64,000 nucleotides of DNA from positions 6,845,501-6,909,500 of the forward strand of contig JANJXV010000037.1 in the NCBI GenBank assembly GCA_024803745.1, read 5' to 3'. The stretch is from Megascapheus bottae. Lineage: Eukaryota > Chordata > Mammalia > Rodentia > Geomyidae. The notes below the pieces were generated by a model, which made no database searches, was not told where the DNA came from, and saw only the letters and a list, made by a program, of their open reading frames with translations. Both the position numbers and the translations under genes were made by a program. This document shows positions 34,181-45,374 of this stretch, in pieces; position 1 is the stretch's first letter; each line of letters starts with the position of its first letter.

Positions 34181-34923
34181 ATTCTAAAAGAAGTGTCTTA
34201 GTAGCTACAGCACTGCTTTAGTGTATGACTTTATGGCCACAGAATCCTCTTCCTCCACAATGAATCACCCATGTCAGGCACCTTCTTAGGCTTTGGCATG
34301 TGAGTCCTATGAAATATTTGCCCTTATGGATACATATTTTTTACTGCTAATAACTTTTGCATTGATATGTAAAAGACAAGAAAAGGTCAGGGACCTGGGA
34401 AAAATCATTATAGACAGGAAATATTATGGACAAAGTTCGAAGGAGATAATTCTCTTCCTCTTTCTCTTCGGCTTCTTCCCCCTCCCTCTCCCCCTCCTTC
34501 TCCTCTTTCTTTTAATTCCTCACCTGAAAACTGGCTATGTCATCAGACCTGGTATAACCTCTGAAGCCTTATAGACAGATTGAAGAGGCAAACTCCTCTC
34601 TCTTCTTTGGTATCTTTCAGTGCCGTCATATGTTTTTAAGAAACCTAGTAGGCTAATTACTTCATAACAACCATAAGGAAATGTGGTAATTAATAATAAA
34701 TTGCAAAACTAATTTTCCTCTTTCTTCTCGTACTAGTTTGTAGGGGGGAAAAAATGTGAAAATTGTGAGTATACCTTCAGTGAATCTTTTTTCTTCCTAA
34801 ATGTGTACATGAGCTCAGTGTACCAGTAGAGTACATGTACCGTCAAAGAATATGAATTAAGTCCAAGAAAGTGTAACAGAAGAATTGGAAACTTGTCTCA
34901 CTTATTCATTCCAATTCAATGTC
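34181..34923. other. No gene; pyrimidine-rich patch
   Basis: Unique-looking DNA containing a C/T-rich stretch at 34445-34515. No other element recognised. Confidence 0.5.
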
Positions 34924-35369
34924 ATTCTTGCCAGGAGTTTTTAGTCCTCGGTCCCTCCTCCCGCCCGCAGGAGGGATAAAGAGAACTCGCCCTGACTGGG
35001 ATGAGCTGAGAAAGGAGAGGGCTGACTGACTGCCTGCACCCAGCCCTCCCTCGCAGGAGGACAATCAGACGCTTCAGAGAGACCCATCAAGGCAGGAACT
35101 CATTTATTGAGGAAGCAGAGTTAGCTAATATAGGATGCAGGAGCCAATCAGCACAAAGGTGGGCAGGGCGGTGGGAGGTAGGTAAAGAAGGGCAATCTGG
35201 TGCTGTCTGAGAGGGCAGAAGTGTTCGGGGCCAATCCCAGAGGTAGACATCACAGCCATGCCTTCCAACCAGGTGACAAGCAGGTTGGGTCCCCAAACCA
35301 GGAAATGAGCACTGGGCCACGAGGTAGGCCTCCTTTCCGTTTCCCTGATGGGATGTGCCCCACAATTCT
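34924..35369 (-). mobile_element. Solo LTR of an endogenous retrovirus, 5-bp target duplication
   Basis: A 436-bp LTR at 34929-35364. Read on the minus strand it starts TGTGGGGCACATCC and ends CTCCTGGCA (TG...CA termini). It is flanked by ATTCT on both sides (34924-34928, 35365-35369). In transcription order it holds an inverted CCAAT box (GATTGGCT, 35141-35150), a TATA-like CTATATTAG (about 35126-35134), AATAAA (35103-35108) and a GC-rich U5-like segment. No viral coding sequence lies beside it, so recombination between two LTRs left a solo copy. The ERV class is not assigned. Confidence 0.88.
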
Positions 35370-35435
35370 TTTTCTACTTGACTCTCTTTTTATCCTTCTC
35401 TAAATAGAGACCAGGGGTCCTGGTAAAAGGAAGAA

Positions 35436-35541
35436 GGGAACCATGACATGAGAAAGGGTGTCAATGTATGTGAAATAATGCACCTTCTATCTGGTGAATG
35501 TAATGTAATCCTTCTATTAATTACAATAAAAATACTTGGAA
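35436..35541 (+). mobile_element. LINE-1 3' end, severely truncated
   Basis: About 105 bp: CATGACATGAGAAAGGGTGT, CACCTTCTATCTGGTGAATG, TTCTATTAATTACAATAAAA, then an A-rich tail. No clear target duplication seen, but A-rich flanks make this hard to judge. Confidence 0.9.
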
Positions 35542-36580
35542 AAAAAGAATATAAATGAGCAATTTTCATGAAAAAATTATTTCTCCGCTGTGATGAATAA
35601 AATCTAATTTAAAAAAGAAAAGGGGATATGGAAAGCTGTCACTGGAAATATTTCTTGCTGTGAATTTCTTTAAATGACATGATTGGCAAGATACTCTATT
35701 CCAGATAAAGTGTTACTAATTAGAAGATAAGACAACTGGAAACCAGAGTAATGTTGGGGCAATTATTTCCCTAATTTCTTCTCAGTACAAAGGAATCTCT
35801 TCCTTCTTTCTACTTCTCCTCAGGTTCCTATAACTGCCTTCAACTCTTTCTCCCTCTATCTGAATGAAATAAGATCAGCTCTGCTACTTGCTATGGGCAA
35901 TATGATTTCCTGGTTCCTTTTGCTTCTCTCTCTTGCTTTTTGTAAGCCGTTCCTTTGCTATACATTTAACTCATATTCTTTCTATGAAAATTTTAACATT
36001 CGGTGAAATCTGTTTGCTCCATCACGGGCATAAAGTTTACTTCAGAGGAAGCCTCTCTGGGAATTTCAAAGGGAGAAATGGAATTCAGCTCATTGTTTTA
36101 TAGATACTTAGGAAGAACCTGAAAGGAAGATCAGGGGAAACTGAGCTTTCCAAAAGCTAGAGATCATTTCACCAACATTCCTCAAACAGCAGCTCAATCA
36201 ACCAACAGCATCTCAGGTGAAGGGCAAAAAATGGATTTGCCCTCTCTACAGTGATTCACAGCACAGAGCTTCATCTTTCTCATTTGAATGCTTTAAGTCA
36301 ATGAAAGCTTGCCAAGTCCCTGCATATGTGTCTGACACTGCCTCTAGTAGGACAAGGGATTTCTCCTTTCTCACCTACTCAATCTCACACAGTACATGTC
36401 TTTGACAAAATCTCACCTGGAGTCCTATTTTCAAAGGAAAGGAATATCTGTACATCTTTTCCCCTTGTGCTCTAGGAACTGTAAATAGGCAAAGAATGAT
36501 CTAAGCTGGCCATACACAATCAACATGATAAACACTCAATAAAAACTGGATTCACCTTGGAATGCTCATCTAGTGAATTG
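35542..36580. other. No feature recognised
   Basis: Unique-looking AT-rich DNA. Confidence 0.45.
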
Positions 36581-36720
36581 GCCTCTCAGTTTCCTCTTAT
36601 TTAAAGCAGGGAACAATAACAGTAAATATTACCCACCTCAGACTGATAAAGGGCTGATTAAAAGAGTATTACCCATAAAATACTTCTAACTGAGCCAGGA
36701 AGAGCACAACTTCCTAATTC
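36581..36720 (+). repeat. MIR
   Basis: TTGGCCTCTCAGTTTCCTCT, AGGGAACAATAACAGTAAAT, TTACCCACCTCAGACTGATA and GCTGATTAAAAGAGTATTAC follow MIR order (CTCAGTTTCCTCATCTG; AATAATAGTACCTACCTCA; ATTAAATGAGATAAT). Confidence 0.82.
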
Positions 36721-37614
36721 TTTTTCATGCCATCTATCCATTTGGCTATCTGGAGATATGTTGTGTAGAGATCTTCTGGGGGTGGCAGGGGGAGAGAAAA
36801 AGAAATTAAAAAGAATCAATTGTATTTAAACATAGTTATCAAAATATCATAACTATGACATAGGAATAGGAACATATATAAAATAAAATTTATACATACA
36901 AAGTCTGGTAGCCAATCATTAATAACTACCATCATTTCGAAGTTGTGTTCAGGATAAATATATTCCAAGCTCTCTACAGCATCTGAAACATGGCCTGAAA
37001 ATTTGAAAAGTCATTTGTTGAGAAATGTCATAGAGACTGCTTAGAGTATTTTGAATTGTTGTCTATATATATATATATATATATATAATTAAACCAAATG
37101 CTAATTCCAATAAGGCAAACATTTAAACACAAGTATAACCCCTCCTATATTTTCAACTGATGGCTCCACTTTGGAAAAATTCAGTTTCCCAATAAAAATT
37201 GTGGCCCTCCCTTATAGAGTTGGGCACTGCTTGGAAAAGAGAGTTTAGAAGGATAGCCTTCTTGAGTTTCTCCTCTCACCTAGCTCTCATCCTTCTAATC
37301 TCATGGAGAAGAAATCCACCCATCCCTCTCTCTTTGGCCACTTCTATTCATTTTATTTCCTCTAAAGAGCAGCCTCCCCTGGGGATGGTAAATGAGAATC
37401 ACTTGAAGGTTGTAAGTGACCCAGCTACCAGCAAGGGGGAAACCCTAACTATAGCAAGGTATTTAGAGAAAAATGGAAACAGTATGATGTCACACAGTGA
37501 ACACTGAGGCAAAAGACCAAACACCCCGCTGAGAATCCTCTGGATTACTGGATATGTGAAGATAGGAGGACTGCAGGATTTGAAGATCTCTTACAAATAA
37601 CACTTCAGAGCAGA
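36721..37614. other. No gene; (TA)n microsatellite
   Basis: Unique-looking DNA with a (TA)n tract at 37063-37088. The 102-codon frame at 37199 has no recognisable similarity. Confidence 0.5.
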
Positions 37615-37765
37615 TGACTTTCCTGTCTTTAACCCTCAGGATCCCACTTGCAAAACAGAGATGACAATGGTAACCAATGAGAGGATTAAATTGATGAGCA
37701 TGTAAACAGGTTTAATGGTGATTAACACAGAATAAGTGCTCCATTAGTGGCAACTTTCAGAAGCA
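37615..37765 (+). repeat. MIR
   Basis: CCTCAGGATCCCACTTGCAA, ACAGAGATGACAATGGTAAC, GAGAGGATTAAATTGATGAG and TTAACACAGAATAAGTGCTC match the MIR core and 3' end in order. Confidence 0.82.
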
Positions 37766-37799
37766 GAATGCAGTAACACTATTCAATGTATAATTCTAT

Positions 37800-37965
37800 A
37801 AAACAAGGAAAAGTAAGGGGGTGTCTGGGGCTGGGAGGAATGGGGAGAATGATGAAAGGAGGGATTTTTGATCAAGACTGTATTCATAAACTAATGTGTT
37901 GAGTTGTAACCCCTTTGTAAAACTACTTAAAGATAAAAATGTATAAGTTTTAAAAAGTATCACCA
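37800..37965 (+). repeat. Older L1-type 3' end, probable
   Basis: G-rich tract (GGGGTGTCTGGGGCTGGGAG) then GTTGTAACCCCTTTGTAAAA, CTACTTAAAGATAAAAATG. Shares its end with the minus-strand copy at 27570-27720. Resembles older rodent L1 3' UTRs. Confidence 0.55.
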
Positions 37966-38720
37966 CAATGTAAAATGTCATGTGTTTTAAGTGTATGTTT
38001 TAATTTGTGTACAAAAATCATCAGATGAAGCATATCATTTATCCAACAAACATGCCACCAAATTACAATGTTGACTTTGCTAAAAGATCAAATATCAGGC
38101 TCATGTTCACTCAAATGCTGTGATATAAAAGGAGAGCCAGTGGGTATCCCTTCTTTAAAAGCAGTGTCTCACAAAAGTAATGGTCCATTGCAAGACTTCT
38201 ATAGCTAGGCGGAGTGGACTACATTTTTCCTGTGTTAAACTTGTATAGTCCTGTCATAGCTGTCTGCTTTACAAATAGAGTTCAGTCCCCAGCCAAAGTC
38301 CAAAGTAAGATACTCAGGAACTTCACTACAGCTGTTCACTTGAGTCAGTGCATGTCAATACAAGCAAGGTCTATTATGGTTCAGTGATTTTTCCATCACT
38401 TGTCAATCAGCACAGCCTTTTTGGTTCCCTCTCCATTTTGGTGCCTGGACTTCTGAAAGAATATCTTACCACTGTATACTGCTGCTGTTTCTCTAGTTCC
38501 TGTCTTCTCATTTTCCTTTTGAATGTTTTATGAAAACTTGGCAACAAGTCTGAACACTGACCCAGAAGATAAAAGACACATGATTCTGGGAACAGAAAAA
38601 AACACTCTGTTTTTCAGTCTAAAATTTTAATCCCTAAGAAAGTATTGTTTACTTCCCTTGCATTAATTGAGCTAATGTATCTGCTAACTTCCCAGATATT
38701 TGTAGGCAAAGATATTATCC
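37966..38720. other. No feature recognised
   Basis: Unique-looking DNA. Confidence 0.45.
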
Positions 38721-38991
38721 AAAACAAATTTGTGTTATCTCATATTGTTACAATATCTCACTTTGTTATCTGATATATTGGATTTATTTGTATTTGGTTA
38801 TTTGAAATTGGATAGGGAAGGGGGGAAAACCAAGACCAGGGGGGGGTGGAGGGGAGGGTAATGGGGACCAAGACATGTGAAAGGGTATCAATATATGTAA
38901 ATTAATGCACCTTCTATCTGGTAAATATCATGTAACCCCTTTATTAATTACAATAAAAAATATAAAATAAAACAAAAAAAACAAATTCGTG
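38721..38991 (+). mobile_element. LINE-1 3' end with 14-bp target duplication
   Basis: L1 3' UTR only (38735-38977): TTATCTCATATTGTTACAAT, G-rich tract at 38819-38860, GGGTATCAATATATGTAAAT, ACCTTCTATCTGGTAAATAT, A-rich tail. Flanked by AAAACAAATTTGTG (38721-38734) and AAAACAAATTCGTG (38978-38991), one mismatch. Confidence 0.95.
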
Positions 38992-39050
38992 ATAAGGAAA
39001 AGCACTTGAAAAATAATACCCAGGATCCACGGCTAGGATGGCACCCATGA

Positions 39051-39215
39051 CAGTATCTGAGGGCCATGGCCGCTGTGTACATGGCAGCTCAGAATGACAG
39101 GAGCAGCTACCAGAGAGCCAAGGAACTAGAGGAACAGAGTCCCAAAGTTGAGAAAAATATTCAGGAACTCACAGGAAGTGAAGCAGACTCCCACCACCAA
39201 CCACTATTTATATAA
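39051..39215 (+). other. Short coding-like stretch, unidentified
   Basis: A 54-codon open frame including ATG at 39066 reads MAAVYMAAQNDRSSYQRAKE and continues with an E/K-rich, coiled-coil-like stretch (KELEEQ, KVEKNIQEL) before TAA at 39213. The composition is less AT-rich than the surroundings. It could be a fragment of a processed pseudogene or exon; I cannot name a parent gene. Chance is also possible. Confidence 0.3.
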
Positions 39216-39225
39216 CATGCACATG

Positions 39226-39271
39226 TACATTTTAGTTAATAGTGCATGTATCTGTGTGTGTGTGTGCGCAC

Positions 39272-39312
<41 letters not shown>

Positions 39313-39574
39313 TGTCTTTGTCTATGTCTCTGTCTGTGTGGGTGTTGGTCCTGGGGCTTGAAAATAGGGCCTGAGCATTGTCCCTGAGATTTTGTGCTCA
39401 AACCACCTGAGCCTCAGTTCTACTTATGGCATATATTTTTTTGGTGATGAATTAGAGATCAGAGTCTCATGAGCTTTCTTGCCCTGGCTGACCTTGAACC
39501 ACATCCCTCAAATCACAGCCTCCTGAGTAGCTAAGATTGTAGGTGTGAGAACCCAGCCGATTAGATACATTTTA
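39226..39574 (-). repeat. B1-dID-type SINE with long (TG)n tail
   Basis: Antisense dimer body about 39345-39560 (GGGGCTTGAAAATAGGGCCT, CAAACCACCTGAGCCTCAGT, CAGAGTCTCATGAGCTTTCT, CAGCCTCCTGAGTAGCTAAG). The tail has become (TG)n with CGCACGCG and TCTG interruptions at 39253-39340. TACATTTTA flanks the block at 39226-39234 and 39566-39574, a likely 9-bp target duplication. Confidence 0.85.
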
Positions 39575-39619
39575 ATCCGATCCTCAGTGATTTTAGATGG
39601 CTTGAAATGAGTTGAGTCA

Positions 39620-39690
39620 CAACAGGATTGAGAAAATTGAGGCTTAGTGAAGTTAGAATCTGTCCAAAGTTACATGTGGAGTCCTCTCCA
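39620..39690 (-). repeat. MIR fragment, antisense, possible
   Basis: GATTGAGAAAATTGAGGCTT, AGTGAAGTTAGAATCTGTCC and AAAGTTACATG resemble antisense MIR (GAGGAAACTGAGGC; GAGAGGTTAAGTAACTTGCC). Confidence 0.55.
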
Positions 39691-39806
39691 TTTTTTTTAT
39701 TGTTGCTTTAAGAGGAGAGAGGTCATTCTTTTTTTTTTTACTTAATTTGCGTAGGTTGTTACAGAATTCAATTAAATCACTATCATGGGGAGCTTCCATC
39801 TATAAC

Positions 39807-39808
<2 letters not shown>

Positions 39809-39854
<46 letters not shown>
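39809..39854. repeat. (TG)n microsatellite
   Basis: Pure TG tract of about 23 units. Confidence 0.98.
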
Positions 39855-39855
<1 letters not shown>

Positions 39856-40082
39856 AATTGGCAGTAGAGCTCATTGATACCCCAAACAAGGCTAGAACAG
39901 ACATTGAAGATTTAGATTTATTCTTAAAATACTGCTAACAAGGTCCTCCAGGCCTCCATTAATTTTTAGTCTAAATTGGTCCACAGATACAAAACCACCT
40001 GCTATTTCTAACTCACCAGTGCTTTATCCTGCCAGACTACTGTATATCTACATATAAAGGGGAAAAAAGTTTAAGGGACTAT

Positions 40083-40182
40083 TTCTCCAAGTCTTGTGAC
40101 ACATATCTGTGACTACATTTCTGTAACTTGTATGATTGAATAGCATGCTGAGCTACATAACAACCAGTCTCAAAAAAAATAA
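40083..40182 (+). repeat. Old B1-like 3' part, possible
   Basis: TGTGACTACATTTCTG, GAGCTACATAACAACCAGTC and TCAAAAAAAATAAGG resemble the 3' end of an old B1 (phrase CTACACAGAGAAACCCTGTC followed by TCAAAAAA). Confidence 0.45.
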
Positions 40183-40379
40183 GGGGAATGCCAAGAGTTT
40201 TGCCTACTGATAGAGTGCTTGCCTAGCATGTACAAAGTCCTTGGTTTGATTCCCCACTACCACATACACAGAAAAAGCTGGAAGTAGTGCTATGGCTCAA
40301 GTGGTAGAGAACTAACCTTGATAAATCCCAACAACAGTGCCCAGGCCCTGAGTTCAAGCACCCAGCCTGGTAAAAAATA
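40183..40379 (+). repeat. ID-ID dimeric SINE
   Basis: GAGTGCTTGCCTAGCATGTA, B box TTGGTTTGATTCC, CACATACACAGAAAAAGCTG, TATGGCTCAAGTGGTAGAGA, GGCCCTGAGTTCAAGCACCC; tail AAAAAATAAACAAA. Confidence 0.92.
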
Positions 40380-40792
40380 AACAAATGAGGAAATATGAAA
40401 CTCTTCATCAAATTATTCCATTGCCATTGTCTGCATTTTTGTTAACAGATATTAATTGTACAATATAAAGGATTTATTTTAATGTTTACATACTTGTGCC
40501 TGCTATACTTGGTTTGTATTCAGTGCTTCAGAGATATAAGTAACTAGGTCTTGACCTCCTCTCAACCCTGTATGTGTGCTCATCTGTATTGAGTCATATC
40601 TATAAATGATACGGTCATTTTTTCTCTTTCTCTGTCATATCATGGTATGGATATGGCCCTGTAGAATATACAAAAGTGACTCTGTTGACCACCTGCCATA
40701 TGCTTGATACTTTTTTGGAGTTGAAATACAGTAATGAATAAAATGGGATCAGAGGCATAAGACAAGACATAACCTAATAAATGAAATTATTC
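40380..40792. other. Mostly unique DNA; possible L2 remnant
   Basis: ACCACCTGCCATATGCTTGA followed by AAATACAGTAATGAATAAAA (about 40690-40743) resembles an L2-type phrase; otherwise nothing recognised. Confidence 0.4.
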
Positions 40793-41018
40793 AAGAAAAC
40801 TTATAGCTGGAATTTGGCCTAGTGGTAGAGTTCTTGCCTAGCATGCATGAAGGTCTGGGTTCCATTCCTCGGTACCACATGCATAGAAAAAGCCAAAAGT
40901 GGTGCTGTAGCTCAAATGATAAGCTCTAGCCTTGAGAAAGCCCAAGGACAGTGCTCAGGACTTGAGTTCAAGTCCCAGGAATGTCCAAAAATATTCAAAA
41001 AAAGAAAAAGAAAATTTA
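40793..41018 (+). repeat. ID-ID dimeric SINE with target duplication
   Basis: Body 40804-40986: TTTGGCCTAGTGGTAGAG, TTGCCTAGCATGCATGAAGG, B box GGGTTCCATTCC, CACATGCATAGAAAAAGCC. A-rich tail to 41007. Flanked by AAGAAAACTTA (40793-40803) and AAGAAAATTTA (41008-41018), one mismatch. Confidence 0.93.
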
Positions 41019-41484
41019 CCAATACATATGTGCTCTCAAAAGAAATAAAACAGGGTGAATGTGAAAGAAATTTAAACTGAGAACATAATGAACATATTTG
41101 AAGATCTCAGATGGAAGCATGGGAGCAGAAGGCTCAGTAAGTATGCAGCAGGTGTGAGGACAGGGAGACAGCCATGGGTGTGGAAGACAGTGGCTAAAGG
41201 AAGAACCCCAAAAGGTAAGCCAAAAATGTGGGCAGGATAAAGGTCATGGTACAGCATTTGAAACAAACAAATGAAAGAAAGAGAGGGAGGAAGGGCAAAG
41301 AGGGAGGGAGGGAGGGAAGGAGAAATAAGCATGATATTTGCACATAGCCTACACACATTTTATATACTTCAGAATACCTCTGGATTAATGATAATATTTA
41401 ATACAATTTAAATGCTACATACGCAATTATGCTGCATTGTTTAAGGAATAGACAAGAGTAATGTCTGTGCATGTTGAGTACAGA
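41019..41484. other. No gene; purine-rich tract
   Basis: A GAAA/GGGA-rich stretch at 41265-41322; otherwise unique-looking. Confidence 0.55.
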
Positions 41485-41560
41485 CGCATTTTTTTCCAGT
41501 ACATGGTTGGTTGAATCTGTGGTAGTAACATCTGTGGGATATGAAAGGCTTTTTAAAGTT
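41485..41560 (-). repeat. Tigger/MER2-type DNA transposon end, possible
   Basis: TTTTTTTCCAGTACATGGTT, GGTTGAATCTGTGG and CATCTGTGGGATATG resemble the inner part of Tigger/MER2-type ends (GGTTGGTTGAATCC; CCGCGGATA). Strand and family are tentative. Confidence 0.4.
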
Positions 41561-43375
41561 TCTGTTATAGCCATTGCAACACTTTCAATTGAAGACTTTC
41601 ACTTTCGGTGGAATGATTTACATGTCTAGAAAATTACCAAGAAGAACACACAATCTCTTACTCTCAAGTTGGTGTCTAACCACGTGAGTGATTACAACAT
41701 AAGAACTGAAGGAATGGTTTGTAAGTGCAGAAGGAAGGGTACATTGGGTCTCCATCAGCCTCTGGGTCCAGACAACAAGCAGTGGTTCCTGTCTGTACCA
41801 CATTTATGGTCTAGTATCAAGAGTTCAACAGCTAAGGGTAAAATTAGCTGGTGTCTTTGAACCCAAGAGGAAATATTCATCACTTTTATTTTCTTTTTGA
41901 AATGCAATGACTAACTTTCAGAGAGTATAATAAAATCTTTTGAGTCCTTTCGGAAAGGCTTGCGTGGTGCGACATCCTGGCATCCAGTCTCTCATCTGTT
42001 TGATTTGTGGGAAAGGGAAACATAATCCCCTGAGCATTTCATCGTCAAAGCAATCTCCCTTCTTTGTGTTTTATTTGCTGAGAGCCTTTGAAAAGGAATA
42101 TTTGAAAAGTGAAGTCTCCTGACTGAGAAGTGAAGTCATTATTGATGCAATGTCCTTCATGGAAAAGTTTGACATTCAAAAGAATCAGAGTTCAGGGGTC
42201 AGGATTTCTGGGTTCTCACACTTTCTCAGTTTAAGCAAATGTTTTTTCCTTTTAGATGGTGACCTTAGATACTCATATCCAAAATGAAAGACTTGATTTA
42301 CACCATTTATAACTGCTTCTACATCACCTGTGACTCCCAAGGATCCCCTTTTCACTTGGGTTGATTTTGAAGACCACTTTGTTGCTGGCAATGATCTGTT
42401 GTGTGCCATGAGAAGAGGATGAGACAATTGAAATGGAGGTCTCTAGATACGAGAAATTCGACGACATCTTTACAAGGTAACCCTTGGTAAATGGAAGCAG
42501 ACAATACCTGTGTGAATAATTTATGGCTCTTATGAATGTTGTCATCACGTTAAGTGTTTAAATGCTGAGGGTCTTATAAAGGAATATAATGCTGGTTCTA
42601 GAGGACTCATGATCTATCTTAGAAAGTAAGACTAAAATAGATGAGAAGATAAATAATGCAGTGCAACCTGAATGGTGTGCTAGGCTGTGAGGTGCTGCAA
42701 GATTAATTATTGGTTGAAAAGGTGCATGCAGCGTAGAAATGTAGGAAAGACTGAGCTCAGAACCTCTGCAAGATAATTTCACTTATCTATTCAACCATTT
42801 AGCAAGAAGTTCTGGTTGCTCCCCCTGCCAAGGGCTTTGCTAGCTCTTCTGGAGAAGAGGTCGTAAGTCAAAATGATCCCATATTGACATGTGGATCAAA
42901 CACTAGAATCTGTGGGCCTGCTGAAATATCAAATTTCTCCTCTCTCATTCTTGCCTATAGAAAGAAGCAAGATCAAACTGCGAACTTAGTGTATCAAAAT
43001 TACCTGGAACCCTTTCCAACATTTGCAGAAGTATAGAGCCATCAGTAAACTATTATTTTCCTTTTAAAAAATATTCACTGTCAGAAGCATATTCTCAATT
43101 TAAATTCCTCTGAGGACAAAAACCTCCATACTAAATGTCAATACTCTATGTTTATTTCCATGAACAGAGGCCATAGAAAGTTTACATGCTTTCACATCCA
43201 AACAAATTCTTTTCTCTGCCTCTTTCACAGTCATTTCTGTTCTTAGATAATTTTGTGGGATTCTGATCAAGGAAAGATCTGGCAATCCATTACTTGTAGG
43301 AGCAAAGAAGTATTTAACCAGAGAACTATTAAAGAAACTATCGTTTACATGATTATTTTACATTTTTATGTACTT
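41561..43375. other. 1.8 kb repeat-free stretch
   Basis: No known repeat recognised. Several 60-80 codon frames on both strands near 42185-42780 have no recognisable similarity. May contain conserved non-coding sequence around 41930-42170, which is low in simple repeats, but nothing decisive is visible. Confidence 0.4.
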
Positions 43376-43950
43376 TTGTGTCAGTCCCAGAATTAATCTC
43401 GAGGCCTACATTTGAACCTCAGTTTTTCATTCAAGGCTGGCACTCTACTAGTCGAGCCATATTTCTATTCTGTTGGGGTTTTTTGGGGGTGGGTGGGTGG
43501 GTAATTGAAGGTAAGAGTCTCTGAATTTTCTGCATGGGCCAGCTTCAAACCGCATTCCTCAGATCTCTGACTCCTGAGTAGCTTGGATTACCAGACATAA
43601 GCATTAGTGCCTGACTTTTATTTTATCTTACTTTATTTAATTTTTGTGCCAGCATTGAGGTTTGAAGAAGGGGCTTGGGCCCTTGCTTGGCTTTTTGTTT
43701 TGTTTTGTTTTGTTTAAAGCTGACCTTGCACGATTTGAGCTATCTAGGCTTAAATGCAAAGACTGGGCTCTTCCTTTAGCTTCAAGGCTATCACTGTACT
43801 ACTTGAGCCACAGCTTTACTCTAGCTTTTTGATGATTAGATGTATATAAAAATCTTATGGACTTTCCTCCTTGGGCTGGCTTTTAATTGAGATCTTCAGA
43901 TCTCAGCCTCCTGAGGTTACATATGTGAGACACCAGTGCCCAGCTCCTGG
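43376..43950 (-). repeat. Two adjacent antisense B1-dID-type SINEs
   Basis: First copy about 43376-43615 (GAGGCCTACATTTGAACCTC, GGCACTCTACTAGTCGAGCC, GGTAAGAGTCTCTGAATTTT, CTCCTGAGTAGCTTGG), with a GGGTGGGTGGGTGGG patch near 43487. Second about 43637-43948 (AAGGCTATCACTGTACTACT, CAGATCTCAGCCTCCTGAGG), preceded by a partial ID-like remnant with a (TTTTG)n stretch at 43696-43719. Confidence 0.82.
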
Positions 43951-45374
43951 CAGGAATGAGCTACTTTCTTACCTTTTTTGCATTAATAATGGTCTTACAT
44001 GATTGGTTGAGTGAAAGTAGACAGTTCTATGCTTCTTTTAGCTCCATTCGTCTCTTCAGCAAAGCCTGCCACCTCATTCTTCATGTGTCACACAAGGGTG
44101 CATTTTAATTTAATAAAGGGAACAAATTTAACTCAAATTCCCAAGTTGAAAAAGATGACTTAGAATTGCAGAAGGTATTTCCTGGAAGTTTATCTCAGAT
44201 CCTACTTTCATTATCTCAATTAACAAGACTTGGGCATTCAATAAAAGTGATTATTTGTGTAGAAAATTTCTAGTGGGCATGTTTAAATAGTTCCTGGTGG
44301 TATCGGATGCCTTGAAACTTATCTATACACAAAGAAAATTCTTTACATGTTTTCATAATCCCACTATAATGCCCCACTTAGTTTTATATCCCATAGTGAC
44401 TTTTATGACAAAGTATGCTTTCATTTATTGTCATTGTCAATTACAGAGCAGTCATTCCATCATGTCCCAGGAATCCAGTGGAGAAAATTACCCATTTCTG
44501 TAAAGAATGCTCTCAGTTGTATGGGGCAGTCACCTCCTTGTGGCCATAGGCTTGGGAGTTTGTTGGCTCTTGATGGTTGACATATCATTATGTCCAGGCT
44601 GCAGACGTGATTGTTCTTCTGAGATTTATTCCATGTTCTCAGGACTTGTACTCACTCTCTTCCTTTTGTAGCTGGCATACCTCTATGGGCAACTCTAATG
44701 GGCAAGGAAGAGCAGTGGCTCCTTCCATGTCTACCCTTCAGCATTGTCTTCCCCATAGTCCATGAAATTCCTGTAATCCAATCCCACTAGCTCATACAGG
44801 GATGCAAGACTATTTCTGGACTCTTTCCAGAATATTCTAAAAGGGTAAAATATGCTGATTGTCCAGGCTTGAGTTGCTAGGTAATCCAGAGAGCAACAAA
44901 AGTCAGTTTTCTGAACCTAGTAACTACGAATACAGGTAATTGGAGGAACCGTAAGAGAAAATCAGCAATTGGTGCTTGGCAGATGCAAACAGCAGATGTC
45001 CTCTACAGAGCCACTTTGTAAAGCAAGTTGAACCATCTTGAGTAAGAAGTTAGAGTGTTGCAAGAAGGGAGGTAAATGGGCAACTGTCACCTTGGCTTTG
45101 GAGAGGCACCTAAAGCGAATCTCTTTTTCACACCAATAGATTTCCACGAGTGAACATTATTTTAAGTAAACAGAAGTATAAATTCCATGAAGGGAGAGAA
45201 AATGATCAGTCCACTCCATATTGGCTAGCACCTGTAATTAGCATTGGGTTGGATTCTGGCTGCCAGAGGTCTTGAAGACACTTTTGAAGGTTTAGACCAC
45301 GTAATTTGCCATGTCATAGATGGTTTTTGTTGTTATTATTGTTAACTCTGTTACTTTGCATCTCTTATGGATCG
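43951..45374. other. 1.4 kb without recognised features
   Basis: Unique-looking DNA; short frames only. Confidence 0.45.

Noticed and set aside
37199..37507. 102-codon plus-strand frame as a gene
   Set aside because: No recognisable domain and no supporting context; length is within chance for this window size.
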